A DNA stretch of 64,000 nt from Gordionus sp. m RMFG-2023 (lineage: Eukaryota; Nematomorpha; Gordioida; Chordodea; Parachordodidae), in the NCBI RefSeq assembly GCF_954871325.1, contig NC_088776.1, positions 62,024,954-62,088,953 on the forward strand. The letters run 5' to 3'. A program made the position numbers and the translations under genes. The notes beneath the pieces were generated by a model. That model saw only the letters and a list, made by a program, of their open reading frames with translations. It had not been told where the DNA came from and did not search any database. Below are positions 24,616 to 35,816 of this stretch, in pieces; position 1 is the first letter of the stretch; every line of letters begins with the position of its first letter.

Positions 24616-25919
24616 TTGATGTGAGAAAACTATATATTAAATAAAGAGATAGTTATAATAAAAAAAAAAATATAATAATAATTTATAATTGAATAAATAA
24701 TCCTTATTTAAAATTGTATACTCAACAGGGTGGCTGGGTAAAATTATTTTTTCCTAGATTTTCGTATAAAAAAAATACTTTAGAAGTAGTTTTTTAAGGT
24801 GTTGTACTAGATTATCGTTTTCTAGATATCATGTCGTTGGTCATGAATTGAAAATTTCATATATATAATGTTGGAACTAGGAAAAACGAATTTGAATTTA
24901 AGATTTAAACAAATAAAAATGTAAAAATCAAATTAAAGTAAAAAATTGAAAGGTATTTCATAATACCGCTGCTTAATGGTAGGTTTAAAAATTTAAAAAA
25001 TTTATATCAACTTTAAAAATCTAAATTCAAGTGAAACAAATACATCTTTTTATTTATATTTTGCTCAAATTTATTATTAAATAAATACATTAGATGTAAA
25101 TTAAAATAACTACTATAAATCATTAAATTACACAATGGGATCCTCAAAGTACTTAAATTTCTTAAGAAAAAATATAACTTATTTTATCTTGCATCTTTTA
25201 ACATTGACACTAATCAATCTTTATCATTGCTTCAATGTTAAAGGATACAAAAAAATATAAGTATTTGCTTAAGATATTTAATTTTTATTTAATTCTAATT
25301 TATTCAAAGAAACCAAATTTAACTTAATGAAAATATAACTCCCTTATCATTATAAAATAGGATAATATAATAGAAAGATTTATAAAAAGATCGTGCAAAA
25401 TTGAGATTGCTATGACAAGGTCAACAAAAAAAATTAAGTGCCTATATCTTAAATTTATAATGTTTGGTAAGACCATAACTCAAAAATCTAAATGTAAAGT
25501 CGATATGAATATATCCACTTATTCCCAATTATAGCCAATTCGCGGCAAATTGTATAAAACACGATGTATTCGAGCTAACTGTGAAGAGTAAGGTTGTTTT
25601 TTTTGTTTATTTGTAGATAATTATATTTATCCCCATATCTGAGAAGGGTAACGAAGTGGGATAATAATACCGGACAAATTTTTTTATAGCTTTATAAAGT
25701 CTTGTTAAATTTAAAGAAAAGGTGTGCGAGCATAGTTGTTGAGTTTAAATTTATTCATTCTAATGGAAAAAGTGGTCACCTAGAAGTATAATATATGTGT
25801 TCTAAAATTTCAGAAATGTATATTTTTGGGATGATATATTTTTTATTAATAAATATAGAGATTTATATTATTATTATTAAAAATTAAAAATTGAACTTAT
25901 ATTTATTAATATATTACAG
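24616..25919. other. AT-rich intron-like sequence
   Basis: No gene recognised. It starts after the LINE tail and continues as the presumed intron before the candidate exon at 25920. Confidence 0.4.
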
Positions 25920-25934
25920 TAGAAGTTGCTCCAA
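25920..25934 (+). CDS. Candidate micro-exon 16 (15 nt)
   Basis: The acceptor is AATATATTACAG and the donor GTAAGAATATTTA, a strong consensus. TAGAAGTTGCTCCAA reads V-EVAP in phase 1-1; the residue at the 3' junction is completed by the next exon. Confidence 0.52.
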
Positions 25935-26106
25935 GTAAGAATATTTATATTTTTAAATTAGATTCATATCATTAATTATGTACATTTCTTTATCAAAAAA
26001 AAGTATGATAGAAAATGAAATAAAAATAATCAAAAAATATTTTATATATACGGTTGATATTAAAAATATCTTTTTAATTTTACATATCTTTTTTAACAAG
26101 TTATAG

Positions 26107-26124
26107 AAGAAGAAGCTGCACCAG
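26107..26124 (+). CDS. Candidate micro-exon 17 (18 nt)
   Basis: The acceptor is AACAAGTTATAG and the donor GTAGGAATATCT. The phase 1-1 reading gives E-EEAAP-G, a near copy of the end of exon 15 (E-LEEETAP-G). Confidence 0.6.
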
Positions 26125-26598
26125 GTAGGAATATCTAGTTTTTGAAACTAAAGGATGATATAAAATAAAGAAATAACCCTTTCAAGCCCGATAATATAAA
26201 AAAAATTAAAATTAAACTTAATACCCAGAACATTTTTATTGAAATAAACAAAAAAATATTAAAATTAAATATATTTTTATAAATATAATTTACTATAGAA
26301 AATATATATTATTTGTATTTGAAATATAAAATAATCTTTTATAGTTACCAATGTTAAAAATAAAAAATTATTTTAATTTTGTATTATATATTATATATAT
26401 TATATGAGTAAAACATAAACCCTTTTACTTAAATAAAAGCAAAAAATTATTACCAGCGGGATAAAAATATTTTAAAAACTTATAAGTTTATATTAATAAA
26501 AAACCTTTGATATTATTATTGTCGTCTTATTTTATTTCAAATTTTTTAAAAAAAATTTTTGTCTCAAGAATAAAATGTTTATTAAATTTTCTATTAAG

Positions 26599-26619
26599 AA
26601 GTGGCAGGAATTGGCCTAG
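26599..26619 (+). CDS. Candidate micro-exon 18 (21 nt)
   Basis: The acceptor is AAATTTTCTATTAAG and the donor GTAAAAATATTTG. The phase 1-1 reading gives E-VAGIGL-G. It is the last candidate seen in copy A; no terminal exon was identified downstream. Confidence 0.53.
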   Translation, partial: KWQELA

Positions 26620-27243
26620 GTAAAAATATTTGTTCTATAAAAAAAATTTTTTCACCTACTAAAAACTCTATTTGAATTCGCCAATTAAGTTTTTTCTTAG
26701 AGGTCGTATATATGATAAATTCTTTAAATAAAATTGAGAATATAAATTAACCATAGACCCTTTAATAGAATCTAAAATTTAATAATAAGATAATGAAAAA
26801 ATGATGACACGTTTTAGATTAATAGATTTTAAAAAGCAATGTTTTAATTTGGATAATAAAAAAATATAAAATATTTTAAAGATTATTATGGTAAAATTAT
26901 TTTAAAAAAAGAACGCTATACATTTATAACTTGTGAACAAGATCGAGTTACTCGCTATTCACGTTACTCATTTTATTAAATATAATATTTTTTTTTAAAT
27001 ATGGTTTTCCACATATATTTATATTTATACAAAAATTGATTTTCAATATCAGATGAACAATGGAACTTAGTATTTAATCATAGCTTTCGCTGTTAAACAC
27101 TTTCAACTTGTGCAGAGGAATGAGAAGAATATATTAGTTACATTCTGTAAATAACTAACGCCATGAGTAACGATTTTTTTTAATAACGTTACTTTATAGT
27201 ACAAAAGATAATTGTTGATTTATCTAATAAAAGGATCTCCTAC

Positions 27244-27534
27244 TAGTGATCTGTATATGGCCTAATTTTTCAAGCCCGGCCCGATTCGAAATTTATTTAA
27301 AAAAGTTTTCAGCCTGGCCCGAACTTATATTTTTTTTAAAAAATTTTTCCGGCCTATCTTTTTATAAAAATTATAATTACTCAAAATAAAAAATATATCA
27401 TATGTCGTTTAGTTTATATAAATAAAATAATATATTTTTATTTCACAAATCAAAAAATTGATAAATTTTAGATATATTAAAAAAAATTCCAATTACGCCC
27501 AATCAAGCCCGAGGCCAATTTTTGCCGATCTCTA
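27244..27534. mobile_element. GGCC-motif MITE with direct repeat TCCTAC at its flanks
   Basis: The left end reads TAGTGATCTG ... GGCC ... AAGCCCGGCCCGATTCG; the right end, read inward, is TAGAGATCGGCAAAAATTGG followed by a CGGGCTTG block. TCCTAC occurs at 27238-27243 and 27535-27540. About 290 bp with no coding capacity. GGCC-rich subterminal motifs of this kind are found in non-autonomous hAT elements. A related truncated copy lies at 14.4 kb, and similar motifs occur near 35.45-35.62 kb. Confidence 0.62.
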
Positions 27535-27540
27535 TCCTAC

Positions 27541-29080
27541 ATTTATATAACAATACTCTACATGACCCGTAATTTGCCAAAGATATCATGCTATTGGAAG
27601 TTTTTGCCAAACATAATAATATGCTTTGCCAAAATATATTTTAATATGCTATAAGAAATTATTTTAGAAAAATAATTAAAGTCCTTCAATACTATATAGT
27701 GTCATCTTTCAAAGTAAACGACAATAATTTAAAACTTTTCGGAAAATTCAAATTAGAAATGGTTGTTAAACGCCTCTTTTGGAAAATTAAAAAAATGATT
27801 AATAAAAATCATAAAATTTGGAAAATTATATAGGATATAAAACATAAAATAAAAGTTGTTAAAAAAAAGGAGTAAAAAATGGCTTATTATCAAAATTTTA
27901 TTATGATTATCTTTAAACCAAATTTGAAACATTAGCTTTACAGATCAAAATGTGTTACTACCCTACCTACAGGGTAGCTCTGATCTTCTCTAAACCTGTT
28001 AAACTAAAAATTAGTGCAATTGCTAACACATTATGAATGCAACGGGTATTTCAAACTAGTCGTCCTACAGGTTATTTTAAAATTAGAAAATATTTAAACG
28101 AGATTTTTTTAGAATTAAAAAATGGAGATCTAATTCATGTTTACATACAAAATAAAGGTAGTTATCATTTCTTGTTCACTTTATCATGAGCGCAGACCTT
28201 GAACAACAATAATCTCAAATTAAACTACTACTTACTTATTTCTGAAAAATTCCGACATATTTATTCCCTATATTCCTAATTCTTTTCTTTTTATATAGGT
28301 AAATTATAAATTCCTTCGTTCTTTATACTCTATTTACAGCTAATCTAGCTAACAGGCGTTTTATTAGTTAAACAGACATTACGGTATATATATTTCATGT
28401 ACCAATGATGTTCTATTAAAATTATTGCATCGAACAGACATATTCTAAATGTTATATGACACCTGATTTGTATAAAATTTTATATTATTTTAAATAATAT
28501 ATGTAACTAAATATCCTCAATTTTTTTTTAGAATTTGATTAAATCGTATTTTATAAAATTAAGAATATAAATAACAGAATTGACCTAATATTTTTCTCAA
28601 AAATGGGTCAGATGAGTTCATTATGCTAGATTAAATAATGAACCGTTTTAGAGTTATCAAGATTGTAAGCGGGACCTATCTTATCTCGGTATATTATCTA
28701 ACAATTTATTCTTTATATATAATTGTAAAACTCTGATTTGCGTCCCTAGATTTTACGTTTCATTGCTTTTATCATTTAAAATACCTAGTTCGATAAATCT
28801 CATACAAATAAAATATTTACGGTACTGCCATCAAAATTTAAAGATTATTCTCTTGATAAGAAATATTAAATTAAGGTTAAAAATATTATATCTGGCGAAT
28901 ATTTAAGGATAAAACTTGGCTATGGGATTTTAGTAAAATAATTTAATCAAAATAAGGAATGAATAAAAAATTTTAATTATAAAATAAAATAAAAATTGTT
29001 ATTGCATCAGAAACCTACCGAATTTACTTTGAAAAATTTTAAATCTTGAACGGAAAAATATATATATTAGTTGAATTTTA
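27541..29080. other. AT-rich sequence, no gene seen
   Basis: No open frame or repeat could be assigned on either strand. Confidence 0.45.
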
Positions 29081-29814
29081 ACTTGGGAAAATAGAAATTG
29101 TTATTTTTTATAATATTTCTTATTTTACTATTATATCCTTATGGAAAATATAATCTATAAAATAACAATTTTTCTAACTCAATGTAATACAATTTACTAT
29201 TATCGTAAATATAATACTAATATTCTGCTACAAATTTTTTATTATCACCAGCTTCTACATAAAGAGGAAGTGGGGGGGGGGCATAAGTGCATTTGATTTT
29301 ATATTTTTTAAGAGAGAAGGGAATAGTCATCTAAGGGGAGTAGGCTAGAGTATTAGGATAAATGTATGGGGGTTATCATTATCAATTATGTAAAGAAAAA
29401 TAGAGCAAAATATATTGCTAGACCTATTATAATTATATATATGTCGTAATATGGAATCATGTGGGAATCGGAATCCAAACTTGAATCCCCACGTTTTATT
29501 CGGGACCTTTTTTTTAAATGTATTTTTTTTAAATATTTAAAAAATATTCCGAATCCCCATGAAAAAATAAATAAAATATAATTACTTTTTCTTCTCTTTT
29601 TTGCGGCTGGCACAATATAAATAAAAGGTCAAAATAAGGGATTTAAAAAGAGAATTTAAAAAAAAGTAAGTAGTATAAAATTAAAAAATATAATGAATGA
29701 AAAGGGATGAGGTTAAAACTTTTTTGTTTTAAAAAATATTTTTATAAAAAATCCGAATTATTGCAACAAATATTCAATGCAATATGGCATTTCGTTAAAC
29801 ATTTAAGCAGGGAC

Positions 29815-30300
29815 CCGAATGTTATTTATAACGGTTCAGTTTGGTTACCGTACGGTTCAGTGTATAAAAAATTATAATGATTACGTTTTGGTTACGGTTC
29901 TTAAAGGTTCCGTTCGGTTCAGCTAATTATAAAGGTTTATTACGGTTAGAAATTTTTTTTTTATTGAAACACCATCTTCTAATTTATTTTATTATAAGCA
30001 TATATGAATTATATATAAATAAGATTCAACTCATTTTTAAATATATTATTTGAATTTATAAGTAATATATTTTCAAGTATAAATGGATTCCTTTTTGTTC
30101 GTGTGACGATAACACAAAAAGCCCTTCCTACAGAAACTTGTGTTGCGGGAACCGCCAGTACTATAAGAGCACGTTTATATAATTCTGGATATTCAAATTA
30201 TTTAACTGAACCGGTTTAACCGTTTTTTATAAAGGTTCTTTTTATTCCTTCAAAAAATAATTATATCGATTCAGTTATGGTTATGGTTTAGATATTTATA
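29815..30300. mobile_element. Inner hAT-like remnant with CGGTT-rich ends
   Basis: Starts with CAGGGACCCGAATG, a hAT-like beginning, followed by repeated GGTTC and CGGTT words (TAACGGTTCAGTTTGGTTAC). The right side has the inverse words GAACCGGTTTAACCG and GATTCAGTTATGGTTATGG. The true ends and any target duplication could not be fixed. It encloses the minus-strand transposase remnant at 30097-30194. Confidence 0.5.
30097..30194 (-). pseudogene. hAT transposase C-terminal (hATC) fragment, type 1
   Basis: The minus strand reads EYPELYKRALIVLAVPATQV followed by SVGRAF. This is the hAT dimerisation-domain signature (LAVPAT-x-x-SVERAFS), with Gly in place of the usual Glu. Only about 33 residues are recognisable; the rest of the transposase is missing. 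It differs from the hATC piece at 30657, so two hAT lineages are present in one composite. Confidence 0.75.
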
Positions 30301-30656
30301 ACAAAAATAAATTTTTTTTAAAAAAATATTTAAGGGGATTCGGAATCGTTTTTTTAAAAAAACAATTAAATTATATATTTTTGCCGCCTGGCTGGCACCA
30401 GAAAATTTTATTTTTTAGAGCTAATTAATATGTATTGCTTTTATGCTTTTAAATCATTAAATACCCGAAGGCAATATTTTGTTTCACGCCCGAAAATTCA
30501 CGGTGTTTTTAAATTTTTCAAAACTTTAATGCTATAATTTTTTACACTTTTTTGAATTTATTCAATTTATTTCTTTAATTCCATAATCCATAACAACAAA
30601 AAATAAATACATATTATAAATCCAAATTACTTAGAAAAAGAGAATGCCTATTTTTT

Positions 30657-30823
30657 TTATTTCAATTGTGTACGCCTTTCCTCTAATAAGCGATTGGCTA
30701 CAGAAAATAACCTTTCACTAGATGCCGAATTTTCCAGGGCTGACAAAATTTTAATTTCTAATTTTCTCAAAAAAGGAAATAAATTTTCCTGCTTCCAAAA
30801 CTTCAAAATATTGTCATTGTTAT
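30657..30823 (-). pseudogene. hAT transposase C-terminal (hATC) fragment, type 2
   Basis: An open minus-strand stretch of about 54 residues ends at a TAA: DNDNILKFWKQENLFPF, later SALENSASSERLFSVANRLL and EERRTQLK. This is the hAT C-terminal dimerisation domain (W-x-x-x-x-x-x-F-P-x-L, then ASSERLFS and RR-x-x-L). It is the natural C-terminus of a transposase. The catalytic core is not recognisable nearby, so the surrounding element is non-autonomous. Confidence 0.85.
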
Positions 30824-32919
30824 TTGTTTTATTTTTTTAAATTTTATTTTGTTAATATTGATATTGGTATAATTTAAAAAAAAATGATAAACACTAAAAT
30901 ATTAAAACTATATAGAAATATGTAAAAATATATGAAATTACTAAAAAAAAATATATATTGGTCGTTTTTAAAAAACATTTTGATAATCTTAACTTAAAAT
31001 TTGTTCGTTGTTATAAACAATTTAGTTTTAACAATCTAACTGAGTCTGATCTTATTTGGCTCAACCTTAAGATACATAGTATTTTTCCTTATTCATAATT
31101 GATTTTTAAAAACGGCTAACTTAATATTACATATTTGGCCTTTTAATTATATGGTGATAGCCGCAAAAAAAGAGAAGAAAAAGTAATTATATTATATAAA
31201 AATATTTTTAAAAAAAGTTCCCGAATAAAACGTGGGGATTAGATCTTGAATCCATACGTTGGGATTCCGAATCCCACATGATTCTATATCCCAATACGAC
31301 ATATATATATTTCTAAATATCCACATAATCATTGTTTTTCAAACTTATATTTATACTGAATATTTATCTACAATATTTTAAAATGTTATTAATAAGAGTA
31401 AAATATACTACCAACAAACTAAAATTTATGCCAAAAAATACACTATAATAATGCATTTATCGTATATGAGGGGAATTAATTTATTTATATTTAAAAAATA
31501 ATAATTTTTGCACAATAACAATTTTCTGATAGTTTTTAATAGCTTAAATGTTTTCTCATTTTTCTCATAATTCTTTAGAAATAGAGGAAATAAGTAATCT
31601 ATTATTATAATAAATATTAAAATCATTTTTAGACACTTTAAATATATTTTTAAAATAATTATTTATTTCAATATTTTTTTAAAATTTTTTGATTTTGTGA
31701 AAAATATATTCCAGAATCATGTCTAAATTAATAAACCAATAAATTTTGGACAATTGTAAGATAATAAACACATTAAGAAAATTGGCGCATATTGCCTGAT
31801 TGCTAGGAACATAACTTTTTAAAACGATTATTTCAAATATTACAATTATAGTTATCTAAGAGTAAGATCAATAATATTTTTAAATTTAGTACCTTATTTT
31901 AACAGATTTACCGAATATATCTATCTTTTTCACTGTATTTTAATTGATTTGTTAATAAATTTATTTTTGCCATCATTAAAATAAGTACATTATTAAATCC
32001 GTTTATAATTTCAATTAATTATATCTAAATTTTGATGCCTTTTATATTAAATTAAAATTATGGTGGCTATAAAATATTTAAAATTGGCCCAAAATTTATT
32101 AGATTGGGATATTATTTTTTATCATATTATTAAATAACAATATAAACGTTACCTTATTAAATTAAATATTAAAGAATTATTTTTTGTTTGATAAAAATGT
32201 GTGGTTTAAGAACTTACTCTAAAAAATTTAAGACATTTTTGAGTTTAACCCATTCATAATTTAAATAAAAGAATCTATGGACAACCTTATATAAATGATA
32301 CTAAGTTCAATTTTCAAACTTTCATGGCAAAATTTTCTAATAATCACAAAGTAGGTTTTCTATACTTGATGGAATAAGCTTCCAGTAAAGTCATATTTTG
32401 GGATTTAAAAAATGTGCTCAAAAAATGATTTAAGGTTTTAGAAAATTCAATAACGCTATATTGATGTATTATATAAAATAATATTTTATAAAAAATATTA
32501 ATTATTATCATAATAAACTGTCAATATTTTATTATTCTTATTTGAAAACTAATTAAAGTAAATAGTTAATCATGAGATTTTCATATTTCTAAGATTAATA
32601 ATATTGAATGTAATCTTCAGATTAAAGATATCTTACATAATTTATTTATTCATGAAATATTTTATAATTTATATTAAGGGCCTCTACCAAGGAATTCAAA
32701 AAATCAATACCCATTATTATCAATATACCATATTTAATCTTTTATTTGGTGATGGATTTAATGGCTTTCTTTAATTTTATTATTTTTATATAAAATTAAT
32801 AAATAAATTTTTATTCCTATGTAAACATTCATCCATTTTATATCACTGGGAACTTTATCAAAATCATTACATATTTTACTGTTATCAAAATAAAAAATAT
32901 TTATTATAATTTAATATCA

Positions 32920-33270
32920 GATGATGGCCTAAGGCTTGATGGTTTAATTTTGTACTTTAATCTTTAGGAACCTTAATTTGGGACTTCACGTATCTTCATT
33001 TCTAAAAAATATATATTCTAATTTGGTTGATAGCCGTGAAAACACATATTTTAAATTAACAAATTATGTTTTTTTTACCAAATGTTATCTTTTCCCTTGG
33101 TTATATGTTGAGCGTAACTTTTAATTTAAAAAAATATAGGCTGAAAATAAGAGCCCTTACAACAGAACTTAAGTAAAATATAAAAAAATACTCTAATCAC
33201 TATCTTAAAATATAAATATTCGTGTTATTTGGTAATATGGTAAACCCAATTACGTTTTTATAGAATAAGC
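32920..33270 (+). mobile_element. LINE family A 3' fragment, decayed
   Basis: Begins ATCAGATGATGGCCTAAGGC, then TTAATTTGGGACTTCACG, TCTAATTTGGTTGATAGCCG, TAAGAGCCCTTACA-CAGAAC and ATTCGTGTTATTTGGTAA, all in the order of 24200-24580. Stops and small deletions are scattered through it. It abuts the end of duplication block 2 and is absent from copy B, so it inserted after the duplication or was lost there. Confidence 0.82.
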
Positions 33271-33649
33271 GTTGTTATTTTTATTATATTAAAGGTATAG
33301 ATTGGAATATAGTTAGTTAATAGTTATATATATTACCTACTTAATCAGTGGCTTCACTATTTATAATTCTATTAAGTAATATATAGGTCTAATTTTATTA
33401 TTTAGAAATTAATAAGACTATCTAAATTTTTTATTTTAATTATTAGATTAGATAAATACATATAAATTATATTTTCACTGTGTCAGCTGCAATCAAATTT
33501 TGTATAAAATAGAATATCAATATAACTCACTAAATATTAATTTAGCATTAACAGTTGAAATTGACTTTTATTATTTAAATTATTATATAACCCTAATTAA
33601 ATAAATATAATCATTTATTAATTGAAAATTAACAAATTTAATATTGTAA

Positions 33650-33910
33650 TTAGCCGAGTAAGTAAACATATAGTTACTAATCATCTATTATATATAATTG
33701 GTTATAAAATATCAGGTAAAATGGCATTTTTACAGACGTATTTGACAGTTATATAAAATATTACAGTTAATATTTTAATAAATTTTACTAATAAATATTG
33801 ATTTTATATATAAGTAATAATTTGCATTTAATTCTTTAACGCCATCTCTTTATCTAAAGATATTATTAAAAATTAAACATCTTATTGTTCATACCACAAT
33901 GGATGTAATA
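33650..33910 (+). repeat. Dispersed repeat pair with 46990-47240
   Basis: Shares CATATAGTT, ATATATAATTGGTTA-like, ATATTTGACAGTTA, ATTACAGTTAATATTTTAA and AATTTTACTAAT with 46990-47240 in the same order and orientation. It is out of order relative to the main duplication, so it is probably a separate unclassified repeat family. No coding potential. Confidence 0.6.
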
Positions 33911-34037
33911 TATTAGGTTTTTTCTATTTTTTTTACATGTTTTTAGTAAAGCTATTTTTTTTTTTTTGAAAAACAGTTTTGAGTTAAATATACGATTACA
34001 TTTTTGATATTATTACAAACTAATTATTACCAACTAT

Positions 34038-35808
34038 CAGTGGCCCTTACAACGGGGTAAGGAGGGAATCCGAAGTAACTGCTTCTAAAAATTTGAGTGG
34101 GGTTACTTTTTTAAAAAAATTTTTATTTTAAAATTTTGACTGGGGGTACTTTTTTTAAAAATATTTTATTTTAAATTTTTAGGTTGTTATCAGAGATTTC
34201 TTGTCATAAATTATTTTTCCAATTTCAAAATATGCCCAAAAATATTAACCATAAAAAATAAAATGTGTTAGAAGAAAATATAACATCTGACTCTTTTAAT
34301 GATCATGAAATTTAATAGTGATATTATTGTTCATGAATCTTCACAGCACATATGATGGCTGGTTATGGAAGGCTTTCACACAACAAAAATTTCCATATTA
34401 CAATTTATAATGCCCAGTAAGAATGTGTGGATAATAACCGTTCTATCATAAGATTGATAATAAGATTTCTAGGTTATTTTATCTCGTATCCAAATCTTCT
34501 GTGGGAACAGGTAACAATAAGGCAATATGATAGGCCTTATTAAACTCATTGCAGATTCTGAACCTGTACTGAAAGAAAACAAAATAAGGGATTAAAACTA
34601 AATTATATTCTAATCTATTATCTTATAATAACATAAATATTCACATTGAAACCATGAATATGGTTATAAAAAAAATTCAAAATGAGAGTGAATTCAGGTG
34701 CTTTTCAATCATAGTTGATGGCACATATGATATTTGGAAATCAGAAGCAATAGCTTTGGTATTAATATATGAAGTGAAACGCCTAGGCCCATTTAAAGAT
34801 TGACTGATAGACATACATTGTATGGGAAACAACTGGTCTGGATATTAAAAGTATAGAATATCCAAATTTGGCTTCATTAATTTTGAATTCCTAGTTGGAC
34901 AAAGCTATGATGGCGTCTCAAACATGAGTGGAAAAATCAATGGAGTGCAGGCTTTAACTAGAGCCGAGGCGCCAAAGGCAGCTTTTATTTGGTGCTATTG
35001 TCATCGATTAAATTTAATCATTGTCAATTATGGCAATCAATAAATGAATTACGTAATGTTTTAAGAGTATTAGAGGAGATTATAAATGTTTTAATGGTGT
35101 TAAAGGATATAAGGTGTTCAAAGCATGTCAGAGATGCACTGACAAAATCGCAACAATTCCTACGCATCAAGAATACCACTTAGTAATATTATCTAATTTG
35201 GAATACCACTTGGTAATATTATCTTATTATTTAGATAGAAGCTGGCTATCGTCTTATAAAGTTATTGTAAATTTTTTCTACTTTATGATGCCTTGAGGGC
35301 AGCTTTAACAAATTTAAAGGATTCTAAAGATACTGCCACTTTCACTATGCTTTTTTTTTTTTAATAATAATAAATTTCAATATTGTAAACAAAATAATTG
35401 TCTAAATATATTTAAATATTGTTTATTTTCTTAAATAAAAAAAGTTAAACTTTTGGATATGGGTTTGGACCGGGTTTGGTAAATTTTTTGTAAACTTATC
35501 ATGGGCTTAGGCCGGGCTTGGGAATTTTTTTAAACATTATATATGGGCCGGACCGGGCTTGGGCTAAAAAAATTTTTACTGCGAGCTTGGGCCAGGCTTG
35601 GTCAAAAAATTATGGCCCAAGAAGGTTTCTGCAATAAATATTGATATAATTATAAATTCTTTCGCTTTCTCTATCATAGATTGTTACAGTAAAAATTATT
35701 TTTAAAATTATGGGTGTCAAAAAATATTTGATCATTTTTTCGAGTGGGGGGGGTGACTTTTCAGGGTGGTATTCTGCTTCCACCCCTCAGAAAGTGTATG
35801 GGCCACTG
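34038..35808 (+). mobile_element. hAT transposon with 8-bp target duplication, decayed
   Basis: The ends are CAGTGGCCCTTAC on the left and, inverted, CAGTGGCCCATAC on the right. The 8-bp duplication CCAACTAT flanks it exactly (34030-34037 and 35809-35816). At 1771 bp it is shorter than a typical autonomous hAT. It holds transposase remains on the + strand and a GGCC-rich block at about 35450-35620 that resembles the MITEs at 14.4 and 27.2 kb and may be a nested insertion. The MITE at 2.7 kb shares both ends. Confidence 0.92.
34530..35060 (+). pseudogene. hAT (ZMYM/TTF-type) transposase remains
   Basis: Separate frames carry recognisable blocks: GLIKLIADSEPVLKEN near 34530; FSIIVDGTYDIWKSEAIALV near 34708, the first catalytic-Asp region (usually SIIVDETTD); and GQSYDGVSNMSGKINGVQAL near 34895 followed by FIWCYCHRLNL, the second catalytic-Asp region and the CHxLNL motif. 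These are typical of hAT transposases related to vertebrate ZMYM1/6-like and TTF-domain proteins. Several stops and frame changes intervene, so it is not functional. The zinc finger and hATC domains were not found. Confidence 0.83.
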
Positions 35809-35816
35809 CCAACTAT

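Larger units (their letters stand above)
29443..31300. mobile_element. hAT-type composite element with nested hAT remains
   Basis: The ends read GTCGTAATATGGAATCATG on the left and, inverted, GTCGTATTGGGATATAGAATCATG on the right, followed in both by GGGA-TCGGAATCC and, after a gap, CCCCACGTTTTATTCGGGA. ATATATAT flanks both sides (29435-29442, 31301-31308); this is 8 bp as for hAT but low in complexity. The duplicated sequence in copy B lacks the insertion, confirming the boundaries to within a few bases. Inside lie C-terminal pieces of two different hAT transposases on the minus strand, so another hAT element probably landed within this one. Confidence 0.78.
29081..32915 (+). repeat. Tandem segmental duplication, copy A block 2 (interrupted by a hAT)
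   Basis: Aligns with 42862-44935 at moderate divergence. It starts TTTTAACTTGGGAAAA in both, shares ACTACCAACAAACTAAAATT, ATGCCAAAAAATAC and ATTGGCGCATATTGCCTGAT, and ends near ACTGGGAACTTTAT. The stretch 29443-31300 is absent from copy B, which marks it as a later insertion, and indeed it is a TIR element. Confidence 0.85.
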
